Assembly (NCBI GenBank): GCA_022749755.1
Contig: CM040452.1
Coordinates: 13,844,350 to 13,908,349, forward strand
DNA length: 64,000 nt
Source: Azadirachta indica
Lineage: Eukaryota; Streptophyta; Magnoliopsida; Sapindales; Meliaceae
Direction of reading: 5' to 3'
The notes under the pieces are model-generated. The model was not told where the DNA came from. It saw only the letters and a program-made list of their open reading frames with translations, and did not search any database. Positions within the stretch are counted from its first letter, which is position 1. Each line of letters opens with the position of its first letter. Below are positions 36,991 to 49,030 of this stretch, in pieces. Position numbers and translations under genes: made by a program.

Positions 36991-37715
36991 AGTAGGTGAG
37001 TATGGACCATAGATGAAGAAGAAGCATTGTTGAATATATTAGATAAGATAGTTGCCAGAGGTGGTCGCGTTGATAATGGTACCTTCAAACCAGATACATT
37101 TTCTCAAATTGAAAAGGCATTAACAAAATGTTACTAGATTATGGTTTAATGGCTTTTCGACACATTAACTCCAACATGAGAAGATGGAAGAAACAATATG
37201 TTGTGATATTTGAAATACTGAATACTAGAGATTTTACATGGAATGATGTGAAGAAATGTGTGGAAGTTGATGTTGATGAAGTGCGGAAATCATACATACA
37301 GGTTAGTGTTTATTGCATTCTTATTGTGGAATATCAATGGATATATTTTTACTATAAATATATGTTTTCATTTCTTAATATATTGTAGTTTCACAGGGAA
37401 GCCAAAAATTGGAGAAACAAGCCATGCCCACTTTATGAGATATTAGCTAATAATACATATGGAAAAGATAGTGTGATTAGACAAAGGCTAGAAACTCTAA
37501 CTAACATGGTCAATGAAGTCAATCAAGAAGAAATTAATCTTGATGATGATAATAAAGTGGTTATTCTCCAATATTAGTTAGTTCTCAATATACTTCTCGA
37601 GCCCATTCATACATATTGAATAGGAAAAAGTTGAGATCGCAAGATAGTATCAATGTTAGTATTAAGAAGATTGCTAGGTTTTTCAATAAGCATACAATCA
37701 GCCTGTGCTTGGTAT
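36991..37715 (+). pseudogene. Myb/SANT-like DNA-binding domain gene, broken
   Basis: Translation gives a trihelix/Myb-like domain: VWTIDEEEALLNILDKIVAR, VDNGTFKPDTF, HINSNMRRWKKQY, then after an intron (37302-37388, gttagt...gtag) FHREAKNWRNKPCPLYEIL. This is the Myb_DNA-bind_3 type found in plant L10-interacting MYB-like proteins and in the second ORF of PIF/Harbinger transposons. The frame breaks by a missing base near 37122-37128 and an extra base near 37558-37566, and a TGA at 36997-36999 sits just before the domain. No start codon fits. It is a decayed gene or a transposon ORF, and no matching transposase is visible nearby. Confidence 0.75.
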
Positions 37716-39682
37716 GTAAAAAGCATTATATTAATAATTGATTCAAGATATAGGGTACTTGTCTTGGTGTTGTAACTGCTTGGTTTGTTGATCATTTACC
37801 TTATAGGTTTGGAAACAAATAGAAGACAATAAAGATGTAAGCTAAATAATTATGAACAGCCCTATGTCAATAGTTTATATACAATACCTTTTATTTAGGT
37901 TGCATTAGTGCTTTTTTCTTTTCTGTTGCTTGCATCTATTTGCTGCCTACATTTGTTTGTTGTCTTGATGAGCATTGACTAGATTGCATTCCACTTATAC
38001 TTTGAATTCTTATTCCTTCAACTGCCATAATTCTTTTTCCATGCACTCTTACCTAATCATTGGATAGTATTTTCTTTCTTGCAAGTCCCATTGTTTTTAT
38101 GATACCCTGGTTTGGTTGATATGGACGATTTGTTAAGGCTAGTTGTGCATTTCTGTCCTCTTTATTTGCCATTGTTGCCTGTGAATGCATATCTTGCTTC
38201 TGTTGAAGAAGTGCACAAAAGTTTTCCTCTTTTTAACTTCTATTATATTTATGTGGTCATAAAAATGCTTTATCCCTCCTAGGGTCAACTCTAGGCGGAT
38301 ATTATTTAGCATATCGATGTAATATGCATTTTCTGAGAAAAAAAATTTACACATTTAATTTTTTTAAAAATATAATACAAAAGTTTGAAAGGCTGAATGA
38401 TAAATTTTATCATTTGCAACTCAATATTCAAAAAGAAGATTTACAGTACAATTAAATATACTATAATCTTGTTACAATTAATACCTTCTGAATCATTTTT
38501 GTTAGTAATACTAAAAAAAAAAAATATAAAAAAATCTTGATGATGAAATGATAAAATTATAAAATTTAATTTAATATTTACTAATATGATGAGTTTGTTT
38601 TTAATTATGTTTTATATAAACTACATTATCACAAGCGTAGTTAAATAATGTAACTAAAGTCATACTAAAAATTGATTTGCTCTCAATTATTTTTTTGGAC
38701 AAATTTCAATTTTCTTTTACTTTCTTAAAAGTTTTTATTCGTACATTTTTGCTTTTGATTGAAAAAAAAAAATTACATAAAAAGAGTGTCACCATAAATC
38801 ACTATTTTTATTGTCGATAGAGTTGTCATTGATATCATTGATATCCTTGAAATTTTTATTGGACAATCTACATGTTTGTGCAATCATCATTTGATATTCA
38901 AGATAACATTACCACAAAAAAATAAATAAATAAAAATAAAAATTTGACCAGCATATAATGTTGAGGTTTTCTTTAAGTGATGAATGAAAAATAAATATCA
39001 AACAATAAATGTAAAAGTACTAAAAAATAAAAACATTTTTTATTTTGTATTTTGCATTTTATAGTCATAAATTGAATGTCAAAGGGGCTAGTTCTAACAG
39101 CATATAAATTTTCCACAAGCATCATCAAGCTGATAGCTTTCTGGAAATCTATCAATATTCAGTCAAAAAATTTCATCAACACAATTTGGATAACAAAACG
39201 GGAATGAACCACAAAATAATTACAAAAACTTTCAGGCTTGCATAATAATCATTCAAGTAATTACCAGTAATTTTGTTAATGAATTAGGACACACATGATT
39301 TAGAATATGTGTGACACAAAGTGGATTCACCTATTGATGATACATGTATCATTGAGGTCTTGGTTGGCAAATTGCAACACATAACAACAATGGCAAGCAT
39401 TAAAATGTAAGCCATCATTCTATTAGAGGCAAAGTGATGTTGGACTCAATAAGCCTTGGCTGAAGGAAAACATCTAAAACCTTCTAAACTAGCACAAGTC
39501 TCACTGTCAAAAGTTACTGAGTATGCCTAACCGCCAAGCAGGATCATAATCAAAGGCATAGAAATCTAGGAACTGAAAACTCACCTCGTGCATCTCAGAG
39601 GAGAATAATTAAACCTCAGAAGGCATGAGAAGTAGCTTAAGCAAAAGGACTCAAATTGTTCATGCCGCACCTTCAGTAATAA
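37716..39682. other. intergenic 3' of the LRR gene, nothing recognised
   Basis: No supported coding sequence. Short minus-strand ORFs (for example 38139-38354) have no domain or context. Confidence 0.5.
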
Positions 39683-41505
39683 TCACTCATCACCCCAAGT
39701 TGATGGGCCACCCAATCCAACTTCAACTTCCTGAGACGACTGATGTGTAGGACCCTTACCCCTGCTTTTAGTTTTCTTAGTCTTAGCAGAGGAGGTAACT
39801 AAGCCATCAACTGAGTTCACTTGAAAAGCTTTGTCAACCATATTGTAGTCATCAACAAATCTGGGATTTACTGGAATATTGGCAGAAAAAATCTCTGAAA
39901 AAGATGTTTCTGCATCATCAATAACATCAAGTTCCCCTTGTTTCTCCTTTGACCTTTTCTTTTGTTTCTTTTCATATCTTTTATCATCATCATCAACTGG
40001 TTTGTCTCTGTTGGAGAGTTTTTCAGCAGTTTTCTTTCTCTTCCGCTTCAAATCTTCCTCAATATCCACATCTTTAGAATCATTTAGATAACTACATTTG
40101 TTTTCACCTGTCACATGTCCTCTAAAGTACTTTTCCTCATCAATAGCATCAATCTCCCCTTCTTTTTCTTTTGCCTTCTTTTTCAATTTCTTCTTTGCTG
40201 CTGAATCAATTTTTTTATGCTCACTTTCTTTCTTTGAGAGTTTGTCATTCGTTTCCCCATCAAGATGTCTTTTCTTTTCTTTACGAGCTTTTCTTTTGTT
40301 ATTAGCACTATTTGAAGAATCATGAATCTTATCAATTGCATCGTCCTTTTCATTCTTGGTGTTTTTATCTATTGGTTTAGCATTGAATATATGCAAGTTC
40401 GACAATAGTTTTCTGACCTGCAATGATATTGACGCTTGAATCATGCTAGGAGCACAAATCTAGACTTAAAAAGGCATATTAACATGATAAAATGGCACAT
40501 GATATTACCTTCTTTGCCAATTTATCATTTTCAGCTATAGGGTTCCCTCGTAGATTAAGGTTTTTTTTCAGACTAACTAATGAATTTAGTACCTGCCATT
40601 TAAGCATGTAGCCAACATACTGGTGAGAACATATATCAGATATTCGTATGCAAAGATATATTTAAAAAAAAAAGTTCACCTCATGCTCTTACCTTCATTT
40701 CAGATAATTTTGTGATCAAGTTATTTCCCAAGTCCAAATTTTGGAGCTTCTTATTATAAGCCAACTTAGCCGGGAGAGTCTAAACAATTCAGAGAGGGAG
40801 ACAGAGAAAGACAACAAGATAAATGAACAAGCTGTTGAACACAATATTAACTGATGAAAGCTATATAATCAAGTATCTTGAGAGAACAGAATAAATGAGC
40901 AAGCTATCGCAATATGAACTGATGAAAGCAATATAATTAAGTATCCATTAATAAAGAGTGAAATTAGACAGCTGTCATCAATAAAATTTACATGATGTAC
41001 CTTGATGTCATTGTGAGCAAGTCGGAGTTCCTTCAATTCAGTGCAAGACTTTAGAGAAGAACCAATAATCTGGATTTGGCAATTTGCGAGAGAGAGCTGA
41101 AACCAAGAAAAAATTAGGAACCTTAGAAACAGTCCTTTAAGATATTAGCTTAAGAGAAGTAATGAACAAAGAAATTATTACCTTTGTAATAGATTTCACT
41201 TTGAGCAGAGACTCACCAATTTCACGGATTGGATTCCTAGAAAGAACTGCAAGAGAATCCCAAATGACAGAGCATGGTTCAGCTTCTATAATCTAAATGG
41301 TAAAACAAACATTTATTTCAAGAATCTACTTAAATTTCATTATTGACTTGTATAACTGATTTGAAAGCACAACATTGTCAGTCATGAACATGCAAAATGA
41401 AAAGGATAACATAGTTGCATAAGTTTGCTACCTTTTCATTAAGGAGACATATTGAGGTCTAAGAACAGATAGAGAGATAAATAGATAGACTGATAGAAAG
41501 ATGGA

Positions 41506-41541
<36 letters not shown>

Positions 41542-43394
41542 GAGGAGGATAACAATGAGTGCCTACAAACAGCCAAAGTTTGTTTATATACTGAAGAGAA
41601 CCAAGGTTGTTGCACATAGGAATAGAAAATTTTAACTAAAGCACATAATATCTTTGCCAAAAACTGCTTTAAACCAATAAGCAGAAAAAGATAAAAACGA
41701 CATAATTAATAGAAGTGACAATATGAAGAATGTAATTGTTAAAATTCCAAACACCCTTAACGTTAAACATCCAACTATGCTTCAAGTGCCAAACTATTGC
41801 AGCCGCTGAATATTGGCTGCCTTACTGGCGGAGGAAGCAAGTTGCTCCAGACAGAGCAAGTTCAAATATGAAGGCATTCTGGAGTTATGTTCTAAATTAG
41901 ATAGAGGACCAACCAGATTGGACCCTCCACGTCATCTATAATTACAGAGAGATATTCTTATGTTCTTATATTTTCTGGAAGAAAAAAGGTATTGCAGGAT
42001 CCCTTTTTATAATAAAATGTTGCTGCATATTCTACATATGAACCACCAAGGCCAGCAGAGCAGCAGCACTTTGAAGCAGTGGGCTTTACAGAAAAATGGA
42101 AAATAGAGACCATGGGGGGGGGGAGCAGGTTGGTAGTATCAGCTTCCATAAGGATTGGGATGGTCACTCATTCTTGGGGGTTTGCCATTCCTCCAAGCCA
42201 ATGGGCTTTACAGATAAAGACCATTAGTGGACCCTAAGTTCCCTATCTATCTTCATCCCAACAGTTTCTTAGATGGTGTTTACAATGGCCTTTCACCTTT
42301 ACCCTCCATGTTTCTTCTCTGAGATTTACTGCTCCTATTCCTCTCCCATTTTTCATTAAATTTCTATTTGAACTAAAACAGTGACACACACTTTAGAGTT
42401 TAGATACAGCATATGATGGCAATCCATTGACAAACACCACATACAGAATTAAGTGTGAACATGCATAATAAGAATTCGTACCAAGAGTGTTCAGCTCCTT
42501 CATCTGATCAAGCTTGCACATGAAAATAATCTCATTGTCTGCAAGAAGAATAGAAAAAATGAGAATGAGTTGATAAAAGAAAATGATTCTCATTATACTC
42601 AAATCACCAACGTCAAATCCTAAACCAGAGAATGGGCACTGCACTAGGTTCTAAATCTCACCATTCAAAATTAAAGCACGTAAACTCACAAGGGACATCA
42701 CCTCATCCATTGATCTGAGTTTATTTTTTCCAGCATTTAAAACCTGAATTACAAAGAAAACAAAAGGTTCAGAAACTCAACTAACTCATCATTTCCAAAA
42801 CTCAACTATGGCTGAAAGAAGCTTTATTCAAGTGAGCGTGTCCTCCGGAAGCAATAACAAACACATAGAAGGTTATGACAGAAAACGCCGTTAACAAGAA
42901 AAAATTCAATTTATCAAACGAAGGTTTTATAACTCTAGTCTGATAAAACTAGATTTCACCAAAAGCAATAATTTAAATGTAGAGCGAAAATGTGATGGGA
43001 AACTAGACCGAATGAAGGTGGTCATACTTACGTTAAGCTTTGAGAGTCCTTCAATTCCTTTCAAGCTTTGCAATTTGTTTTGTACAACTGATAACCACTT
43101 CAAATTCATGCAAGACTTCAAACCCTTCAAATTACACATTGAAGTAATCTTATTAAAAAAGAAAAAAAATGAATTTCATGGACAATAAATTTGTTTGCTT
43201 GCATTTAGAAATTAGAATAATACCTCAAGAGAAGAGAGATTGTTGAAGCCAAGGTCGAGTCTCTCCAAGTTTTTGAAATCACTCAAGCAAGAAACGTCGG
43301 TGAGAGCTTTGTGAGTGAGACTGAGAGATGTTATGGAATTAGGGTCGTGAGTCTGCTTCTCCTTCAAAATCTGGTCCTTGCTCAGGCGCCCCAT
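39683..43394 (-). CDS. leucine-rich-repeat protein with lysine-rich tail (489 aa, nine exons)
   Basis: Exons: 43224-43394, 43032-43124, 42662-42743, 42482-42538, 41182-41246, 41001-41096, 40693-40779, 40509-40592, 39683-40417. They total 1470 bp, in frame, and all borders are GT-AG. The start MGRLSKDQILKEKQ resembles a plant LRR family that, as I recall, includes Arabidopsis AT5G22320. Residues about 20-260 hold SDS22-like repeats of about 22 residues (ALTDVSCLSDFKNLERLDL, GLKSCMNLKWLSVVQNKL, and so on), with nearly one repeat per exon. From about 265 the protein is Lys/Asp/Glu rich with several KKRKK-like basic clusters, suggesting a nuclear or nucleolar location (inference). It ends GGPSTWGDE. 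There is no signal peptide, so it is not a receptor. Role unknown, probably a scaffold for protein contacts. It is divergent from the NIP30-like gene. Confidence 0.9.
41510..41539. repeat. GA microsatellite in intron 4 of the LRR gene
   Basis: About 15 AG units. A minus-strand ORF across it (41439-41660) is only the repeat and flanking intron. The same intron also holds a run of ten or more G near 42113-42123. Confidence 0.95.
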
Positions 43395-43449
43395 AGTTCG
43401 GTTCTTTCTGGAATTCGCTAAACCCTAGCTTTGTCTCTGCAGCAGGAGC

Positions 43450-43490
43450 AGGGTTTATCCGTTTTTTTTTTTTTCTTTTTTTTTTTCGTC
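43450..43490. repeat. T-rich (minus: A-rich) tract just upstream of the LRR gene
   Basis: Two long T runs with one C between them, 60-95 bp upstream of the ATG at 43394. It is probably in the leader or core promoter region. Confidence 0.6.
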
Positions 43491-43779
43491 AAACAGAAAT
43501 GGAATGGAATGTCGTCGTTGAAAAGGGTCGTAAAACGACACGTCGTTCATATTCATAGTTCGTGCTACAATATTGGGCCAGGATGTCCATACCCAACATC
43601 ATAACATTATATTAAACATAAATTATGTATATAAGGTCAAGCTTCAGAGGATATACCCACGTGCGTCAGGACTCGGGCACGACGGTAAGAACTCACGGCC
43701 ACGTTGAGAGTGAGTGGAGTCCTATCAGTCACTACGAATGTTTCAGTTTACGCGAAAATTTGCTAGAAATTTTGGATAA

Positions 43780-44180
43780 ACTCCTCTATCCCTATTAAAG
43801 GTAGATTTATGAACTCCTCTCTCCATTAAAGATAAATTCTTGAGTATACTATATTAGTAACTTCGAAATTTTGGGTTGACCTCTCCTCTTTTCATTAAAA
43901 GTAAATTCTTGAGTATATTATAACAGTGACCATATCCCCTCTCTCTAATTAAAAGTGGAAGTAGATTTCTGAGCGTACTATAATGGTAACTTCAATTTCT
44001 CTCTCCTCATTAAAGATAGATTCGTAAGTGTACTATAATTGCAACTCTGATATTTTGAGTAGATCCTCTCTCCCCATTAAGGATAGATTCCTTAGTACGT
44101 TATAACACTGACTAAACCCTATTCCCCAATTAAGGATACATTTCTGAATGCATTATAACAATAACTTCAACTTTTCAGTA
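43780..44180. repeat. minisatellite in the divergent intergenic region
   Basis: About seven imperfect units of roughly 55-70 bp, each with CTCTCTCC, CATTAAAGATAGATT, TTGAGTRTACTATAA and a TAACTTC-like end. The units vary in length and sequence. They lie between the LRR gene start (43394) and the NIP30-like start (44637). Confidence 0.75.
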
Positions 44181-44564
44181 AATTTTTTATTTTAATATCA
44201 GTATAATTGTAAATTAGGTAAGATTGTAATATTAAAAAAAAAAAGTATATGCCTCTATAATAACATAAATATAATTATCACGATATTTTTTAAAAGCAAA
44301 AATAAATCAGGGCTATGGTTAAATTGGGATATTCTACCGTAAATAAAATAATTAAGCTTGTTGTAGATGTAGATAATTTCTATTAAGATTTTTTTAATTG
44401 ATTTGTTTAACTAAAGGGCAAATTTATGATTTCGCAATGGGAGACGTTTGTATGCGAATGATGTAGGTTTAATGTAGTAATTAATCCTAGTTAATTTGAA
44501 CATACTTATCATACCTATCAATTCCTAATCCTATTAGAATAAATTAATCAATCATAAATACACT

Positions 44565-44572
44565 ATAAATAT
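44565..44572 (+). promoter_or_regulatory. TATA box for the NIP30-like gene
   Basis: TATAAATA about 65-70 bp before the ATG at 44637, a normal spacing. The preceding stretch (CTAATCCTATTAGAATAAAT...) has the look of an LTR U3 region, so the promoter may be transposon-derived (weak inference). Confidence 0.5.
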
Positions 44573-44636
44573 ACTAAAGAGTTCAATTACATTATTTTCC
44601 ATGCACTAATATTCTTCTGTAACGCTGATTACGGAG

Positions 44637-45295
44637 ATGGAGAAGCAACAGAAATCTAGCCCGTCATCCACCAGTTCTTCTTCTGTAAGGTTGATGGATT
44701 TCGTATCGCAGGAACAGTTGGAAGAATCAAAGAAAACAAGAGGCGAGCGAGTTGAAGATGGCACTGCCCAAAGAGGCAGGCCTCTATACCAGATACTCAA
44801 GGAGAACAAAGACAAGAAGATAGCAGAACTGAAAGAAACCGTCGCAAGCACAGACCTTCCAAGTCTTTGGACGAAGACGAGTTTGAGTTTCTCCATGGTT
44901 TGGATGCATCTCAGAGAGAAGTTGAGCGAAGATTGGCAGATGAAGAGGAGCAAGAGCTTCGGCGTTTCCGGGTGGCGGTGGCCCGGTCTACTCTCAATGC
45001 TACTCGTTCTTCTTCTGTATTTCCTCCTGCCTTCCAACAGAACAAATTAACTACTGGAAGGAAGGTTCCGGCAGCTCGTCCGTTAAGCTCGATGTTTATA
45101 GTAAAGCCACTGGCGAAGAAAGCGAAGATAGATCATACGGCAAGTGAAGCTTCAACTATGGCGGAAAAGGTAATTGATACAGAAACGTCAGCGGAACCAG
45201 CGCTGAAAACGTCTTCTGGTATTGGTGTTGCTGCTGATAAATCTGCTGAGAAGAAAGGTCTAGTTACATACAGTGATAGTGAAGACGATGATTAG
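44637..45295 (+). pseudogene. NIP30/FAM192A-like (PSME3-interacting protein family) gene, frameshifted
   Basis: Single exon. The first frame (from ATG 44637) has VRLMDFVSQEQLEESKKTRG, RVEDGTAQRGRPLYQILKEN and KDKK, the signature of the NIP30 N-terminal domain. The second frame (to TAG at 45293-45295) continues RNRRKHRPSKSLDEDEFEFL, then REVERRLADEEEQELRRF, and ends GLVTYSDSEDDD, the acidic tail of the family. The switch lies near 44830-44840. The family usually has an E-x-N-E-R segment there, so a loss of about four bases (one of two GAA-like repeats) would explain it. As written, translation stops at 45050 after 137 residues. Animal members bind the proteasome activator PA28-gamma; the plant role is unclear. 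It is either a young pseudogene or intronless retrocopy, or a sequence error. Confidence 0.75.
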
Positions 45296-45844
45296 TTTAA
45301 TTTGTTTATTTATGATTTTTTTTGTTACTATTTCCACAATGTATATTAATTAATTAATACACTTCTGTCCATTCTTTTATGCGATAAAATTTACTTCTGG
45401 CATATCTCTCTTTCTTTTCTTAAGGACCTTAAACCTAGCAAGCCAAACTCGAATTGGATTACAACAGTCTGTTTGCATTTATCTTGAATTAATAAATTAT
45501 GAATGTTATTAGTGCACGAGAATGTTTATGGGTGCATAGTTGAGCAAGTACGCTTGCTTCTTGGCAGTGGATTAATTAACTTTTCATAGCTTTAATTCGT
45601 TTGCTGATTTATGTTTTAGTTTATAGTAATATATTTGCATAATTGTAATGAGTCCATAGCTCAAATCATCAATCTGTCCTGGAGGAACAAGAGTTTGATC
45701 CGAACAAAAACTCTAATTTATTCAGGGGAAGAGCTTCAAGAGAACAACAAAACTGGTTTCATTTAAATGGCGGTGACCACTTTATAATAGTAGGACGTAG
45801 CTTCCACGTTTATATGGGTAGTTTTCTAATTCTAAGTTTGATAT
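45296..45844. other. 3' flank of the NIP30-like gene, nothing recognised
   Basis: AT-rich DNA with no ORF of note. A possible polyadenylation region lies in 45300-45400. Confidence 0.45.
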
Positions 45845-46316
45845 TGTTGGACTTGGGTTAGGGCTCAATGGGACGCACACGACAAGTTGACCCTCCGTCA
45901 ATTTAATTCAATTCAATTAATGAATATTATTTACTATTATTATATTTATCTAAATAATTAATTATCTAAAATAGTTATTAATTATTGTAGATAAATAAAG
46001 AATTTAGAGATATGTTTATCATAAGTAATTTTTGAATAAACATAAATTTTTTAGTTAAAATAAAATTAGAATTATTTATTCAAATTTTAATTTAAAAAAG
46101 TTTTCTTTATCTGCCTATCATTATGAATAGAGCTCTTTTACATCTAATTAATTAAGTTAATTATCAGTTCATAAGTTTATAAGTACAAAGAGCAAAGAGT
46201 AAGAGAAACACCGAAAGGGTTCTTGCATTGTGAAGCGAATAGTCTTTTCCTGTTTAATTTTCTACCATCCAAAAGATGGTACCCAACTAAAAAAGGTTTT
46301 ATATTAATTTCTAACA
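45845..46316 (+). repeat. copia-type LTR with adjoining primer-binding site
   Basis: 472 bp starting TGTTGGACTTGGG and ending TTCTAACA, directly followed by TTAGTATCAATGCT, which resembles the TGGTATCAGAGC initiator-Met tRNA site. No second LTR or pol was found nearby, so it is a truncated element. Confidence 0.55.
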
Positions 46317-46329
46317 TTAGTATCAATGC

Positions 46330-46610
46330 TTATAAGTTGTTTTCTGTTTTTATGATATTATTGAATTGTTTGCTTAAAATAAAATTCCACTATTAATTTG
46401 AGTGATGTTAAAAATTAAATGTCATATTGAATATGTAAACGTATAATTTCTTACACACACACACATATATATATATATATTGTTTGTTTTATGATATTAT
46501 AAAATTATTTGATTGAAATAAAATTCTATGATTAATTTACATGGTGTTAAAAATCACATGTTATATTGAATCTGTATATATATGATTTTGTATATATATT
46601 CTGTTTTGTT
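46330..46610 (+). repeat. duplicated ~135-bp segment in the LTR leader
   Basis: 46340-46450 and 46485-46595 share TTTTATGATATTATNRAATT, AAATAAAATTC and TGGTGTTAAAAATCAC-like blocks in the same order. This is a tandem duplication split by a (CA)n(TA)n microsatellite (46454-46481). Confidence 0.6.
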
Positions 46611-46811
46611 TTATGCTGTGTAGTATATATTTTTATTTGTTTTTACATGAATTGAAAAATAAAAGAATAATGCTTACATGTTTCTTGTAGTGATATTGTA
46701 ATATATCCTCTAACTTTACAAATACCCCTAAGTTCATAAAGAATATTAGATACGACTTTTATTTTAAGAAAATAGGAAGATACCCCTGAGTTTTGAAAAA
46801 AATAAGAAGAT

Positions 46812-48673
46812 GATGTGCAAATTTTAAGCACTTGCAAGTGTACGAATCACTAGTAGATAATGACCAGTTCACCTTGAGGTCAATCTTTCAAGGAATTGCA
46901 TTAATTTAATTTCTCAATTATTTTCTCTATATTTTCTCTATATTATGAAATTTAACATATAATAAAGTCCTAAATATTTACTCAATTGGTGATTTGATGC
47001 AATTTTAAATGAAATGAATTAACTTGCTAGATTTAAAGAAGACAAGAATAATAAAAATAGATTAAATTCAATGAAAAATCAAATGAAAGTTGGCTCGCTA
47101 TCAACTATGCATTGAAATATTAAGTAAATTAAACAATTATTCAAAAGTTTAGATGATTGGTCTTTACACTAAAGCTAGAGAAATCCAATGATCATGATAA
47201 TTCTCGCTTGCAATAAGCTAAGTATGTCCTTAATGTGAGTCATCTACGTAATTGATTGAATTAATTATAAGGAAATCATATGATCATTTAAATTAAATCA
47301 AATTAATGGATCCAATTTAAATACTTATTCAAGTGAGCTTAATTAAGGTAAGATGATGTTTCCAACACATTAATTATCATTTGTTAACTTTAATTATAAA
47401 CAATAAATGATCATTCCGTAATTCATAATCTAAGGTATAAAGAATAATGAACAAGTAATAATCTTAAATATTTATTAAATATAATTCACAAAATATCCAA
47501 CACAATCATAGCAGCTAAGCCAAACTCCCATTTTGTGTTTAGCCTTCCATTATCAAATTCAAATCAATGAATTCAAGTATAAATATTGAAATAGCACATA
47601 GAAAAACAAATAAATATTGAAATAGCACTTATCTTTATCGAAGATTTCCTCTGAGATTTGAAATGATTGATCATCTTCTTCAATCTCTTGGTGAAAATTG
47701 CTTTAGGAGGGATGACAAAAACAACACACACTAGCTATAAATTTTTGAGTAACACACACTTAAATTACATAAAGAAAAGAAACAAAATAAAGAAAGAACT
47801 CTCCTAAGAAAAAGAAAAACAAGAATAGCATGCCCCCATCTTCAAAACCACCATTTATATAGGTAAGATAAAGGATGCTTTACATGTCTAGGCCCATGCA
47901 ACTTGCAGTTTCATCATATCTCTGTCTACTAGATTGTAGCTCACTTTTGACTATCTCCCATGCCAAATTAGAGAAAATAGTCTTCATACGCATTGTAAAT
48001 AATTGAATAAGATTTTTCATTCTTTAAGAACCATGTCATTTGGATGTTTGGAGCATGAAATATAATCAAAACCGTAATGCATGCGTAAATTGCAATATTT
48101 ATAGCCACTGTCTGAATAATGACTACTTTAGATAGCTTAGAAGCACGAATTTGAAATTATGCATAACATAAAAGTTGTAGTTGCTTTTTTCTCTTGGTTC
48201 CACTGCTTTAAGAATCAATTCAATTGATAGAGTAGTGAGAAAGTTATGGCCAAAAGACAGAAAGGTGTTCACACGTCTAGGGTGCACATGGACAAACAAT
48301 GCTTCATTATATTCCTTCACACTTTCGGCACCTACCCATTATGAATTTGCAAATGTTGTTTGAATCTGAATTATCCATAGCTTTAACTTGCAATAAGAAT
48401 CATTTCATTTGAAGATGTCTACACAAAGTTATAGCTATGATACTAGTTCATGCTTAAGTGAATTGTATGCAAGTAGATACTTTATATCTTTAATTGCAAC
48501 CTGCACTCCTTTAACACCTATATACAATAATACACCACATAAACACTTAAATGCAAATATTATACTTATGGCATCTTGAACAATTATATATATTTGCATC
48601 TATTTGAGTTCCAAACCATGAAAACATGCAAATTAAAGTTATGACAATAAAATTTCATAATTTATGCACAGAT
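46812..48673. repeat. unclassified dispersed repeat (~1.9 kb)
   Basis: Phrases such as CACTTGCAAGTGTACGAATC near its start and TGCTTTACATGTCTAGGCCC inside are, as I remember, common in plant repetitive DNA. Ends GATGTGCAAATTTT and (reverse) CTGTGCATAAATT are weakly inverted. No coding frame. Classification is uncertain. Confidence 0.35.
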
Positions 48674-48759
48674 AGGGACATTAAATTTAATTAGGATATT
48701 ATTATTATTATAATCCTTAAATTTAATTGAAATAACAAATAAAATACTTTTTCTCATTA

Positions 48760-49030
48760 TTGACAATTGAGTCCCCGTGCTATTTCTAACATATTAATAT
48801 TTCCGACTAGAATTTTAAACTTAAAAAAGTTTGTTTTTTTTTTATTATTTTTCAAAAATTTTAGAAACAAAAATATTATTAATTTAAATTAAACTACTAA
48901 CAATAAATTTGGATAAAATTATATACTAAAGTGTTCCTAACTTTTCACTTGTTTACTTTCTTGGTTATTTAGTATGTATTATTCATAAATTTTTTAAAGA
49001 AAAATATGAAATATTTTACTTCATATGTAT
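48760..49030. repeat. inverted repeat arm, left (partner 53110-53395)
   Basis: Contains CTAACAATAAATTTGGATAAA and TTAGTATGTATT, found in reverse complement at the right arm in the same order with roughly 75% similarity overall. No ORF between the arms is recognisable as a transposase. Confidence 0.6.

Noticed and set aside
39879..40325. Serine/phenylalanine-rich plus-strand ORFs
   Set aside because: Antisense of the lysine/aspartate-rich last exon of the LRR gene.
44606..45037. 143-codon minus-strand ORF opposite the NIP30-like gene
   Set aside because: Antisense shadow; its product matches nothing, while the plus strand has clear family motifs.
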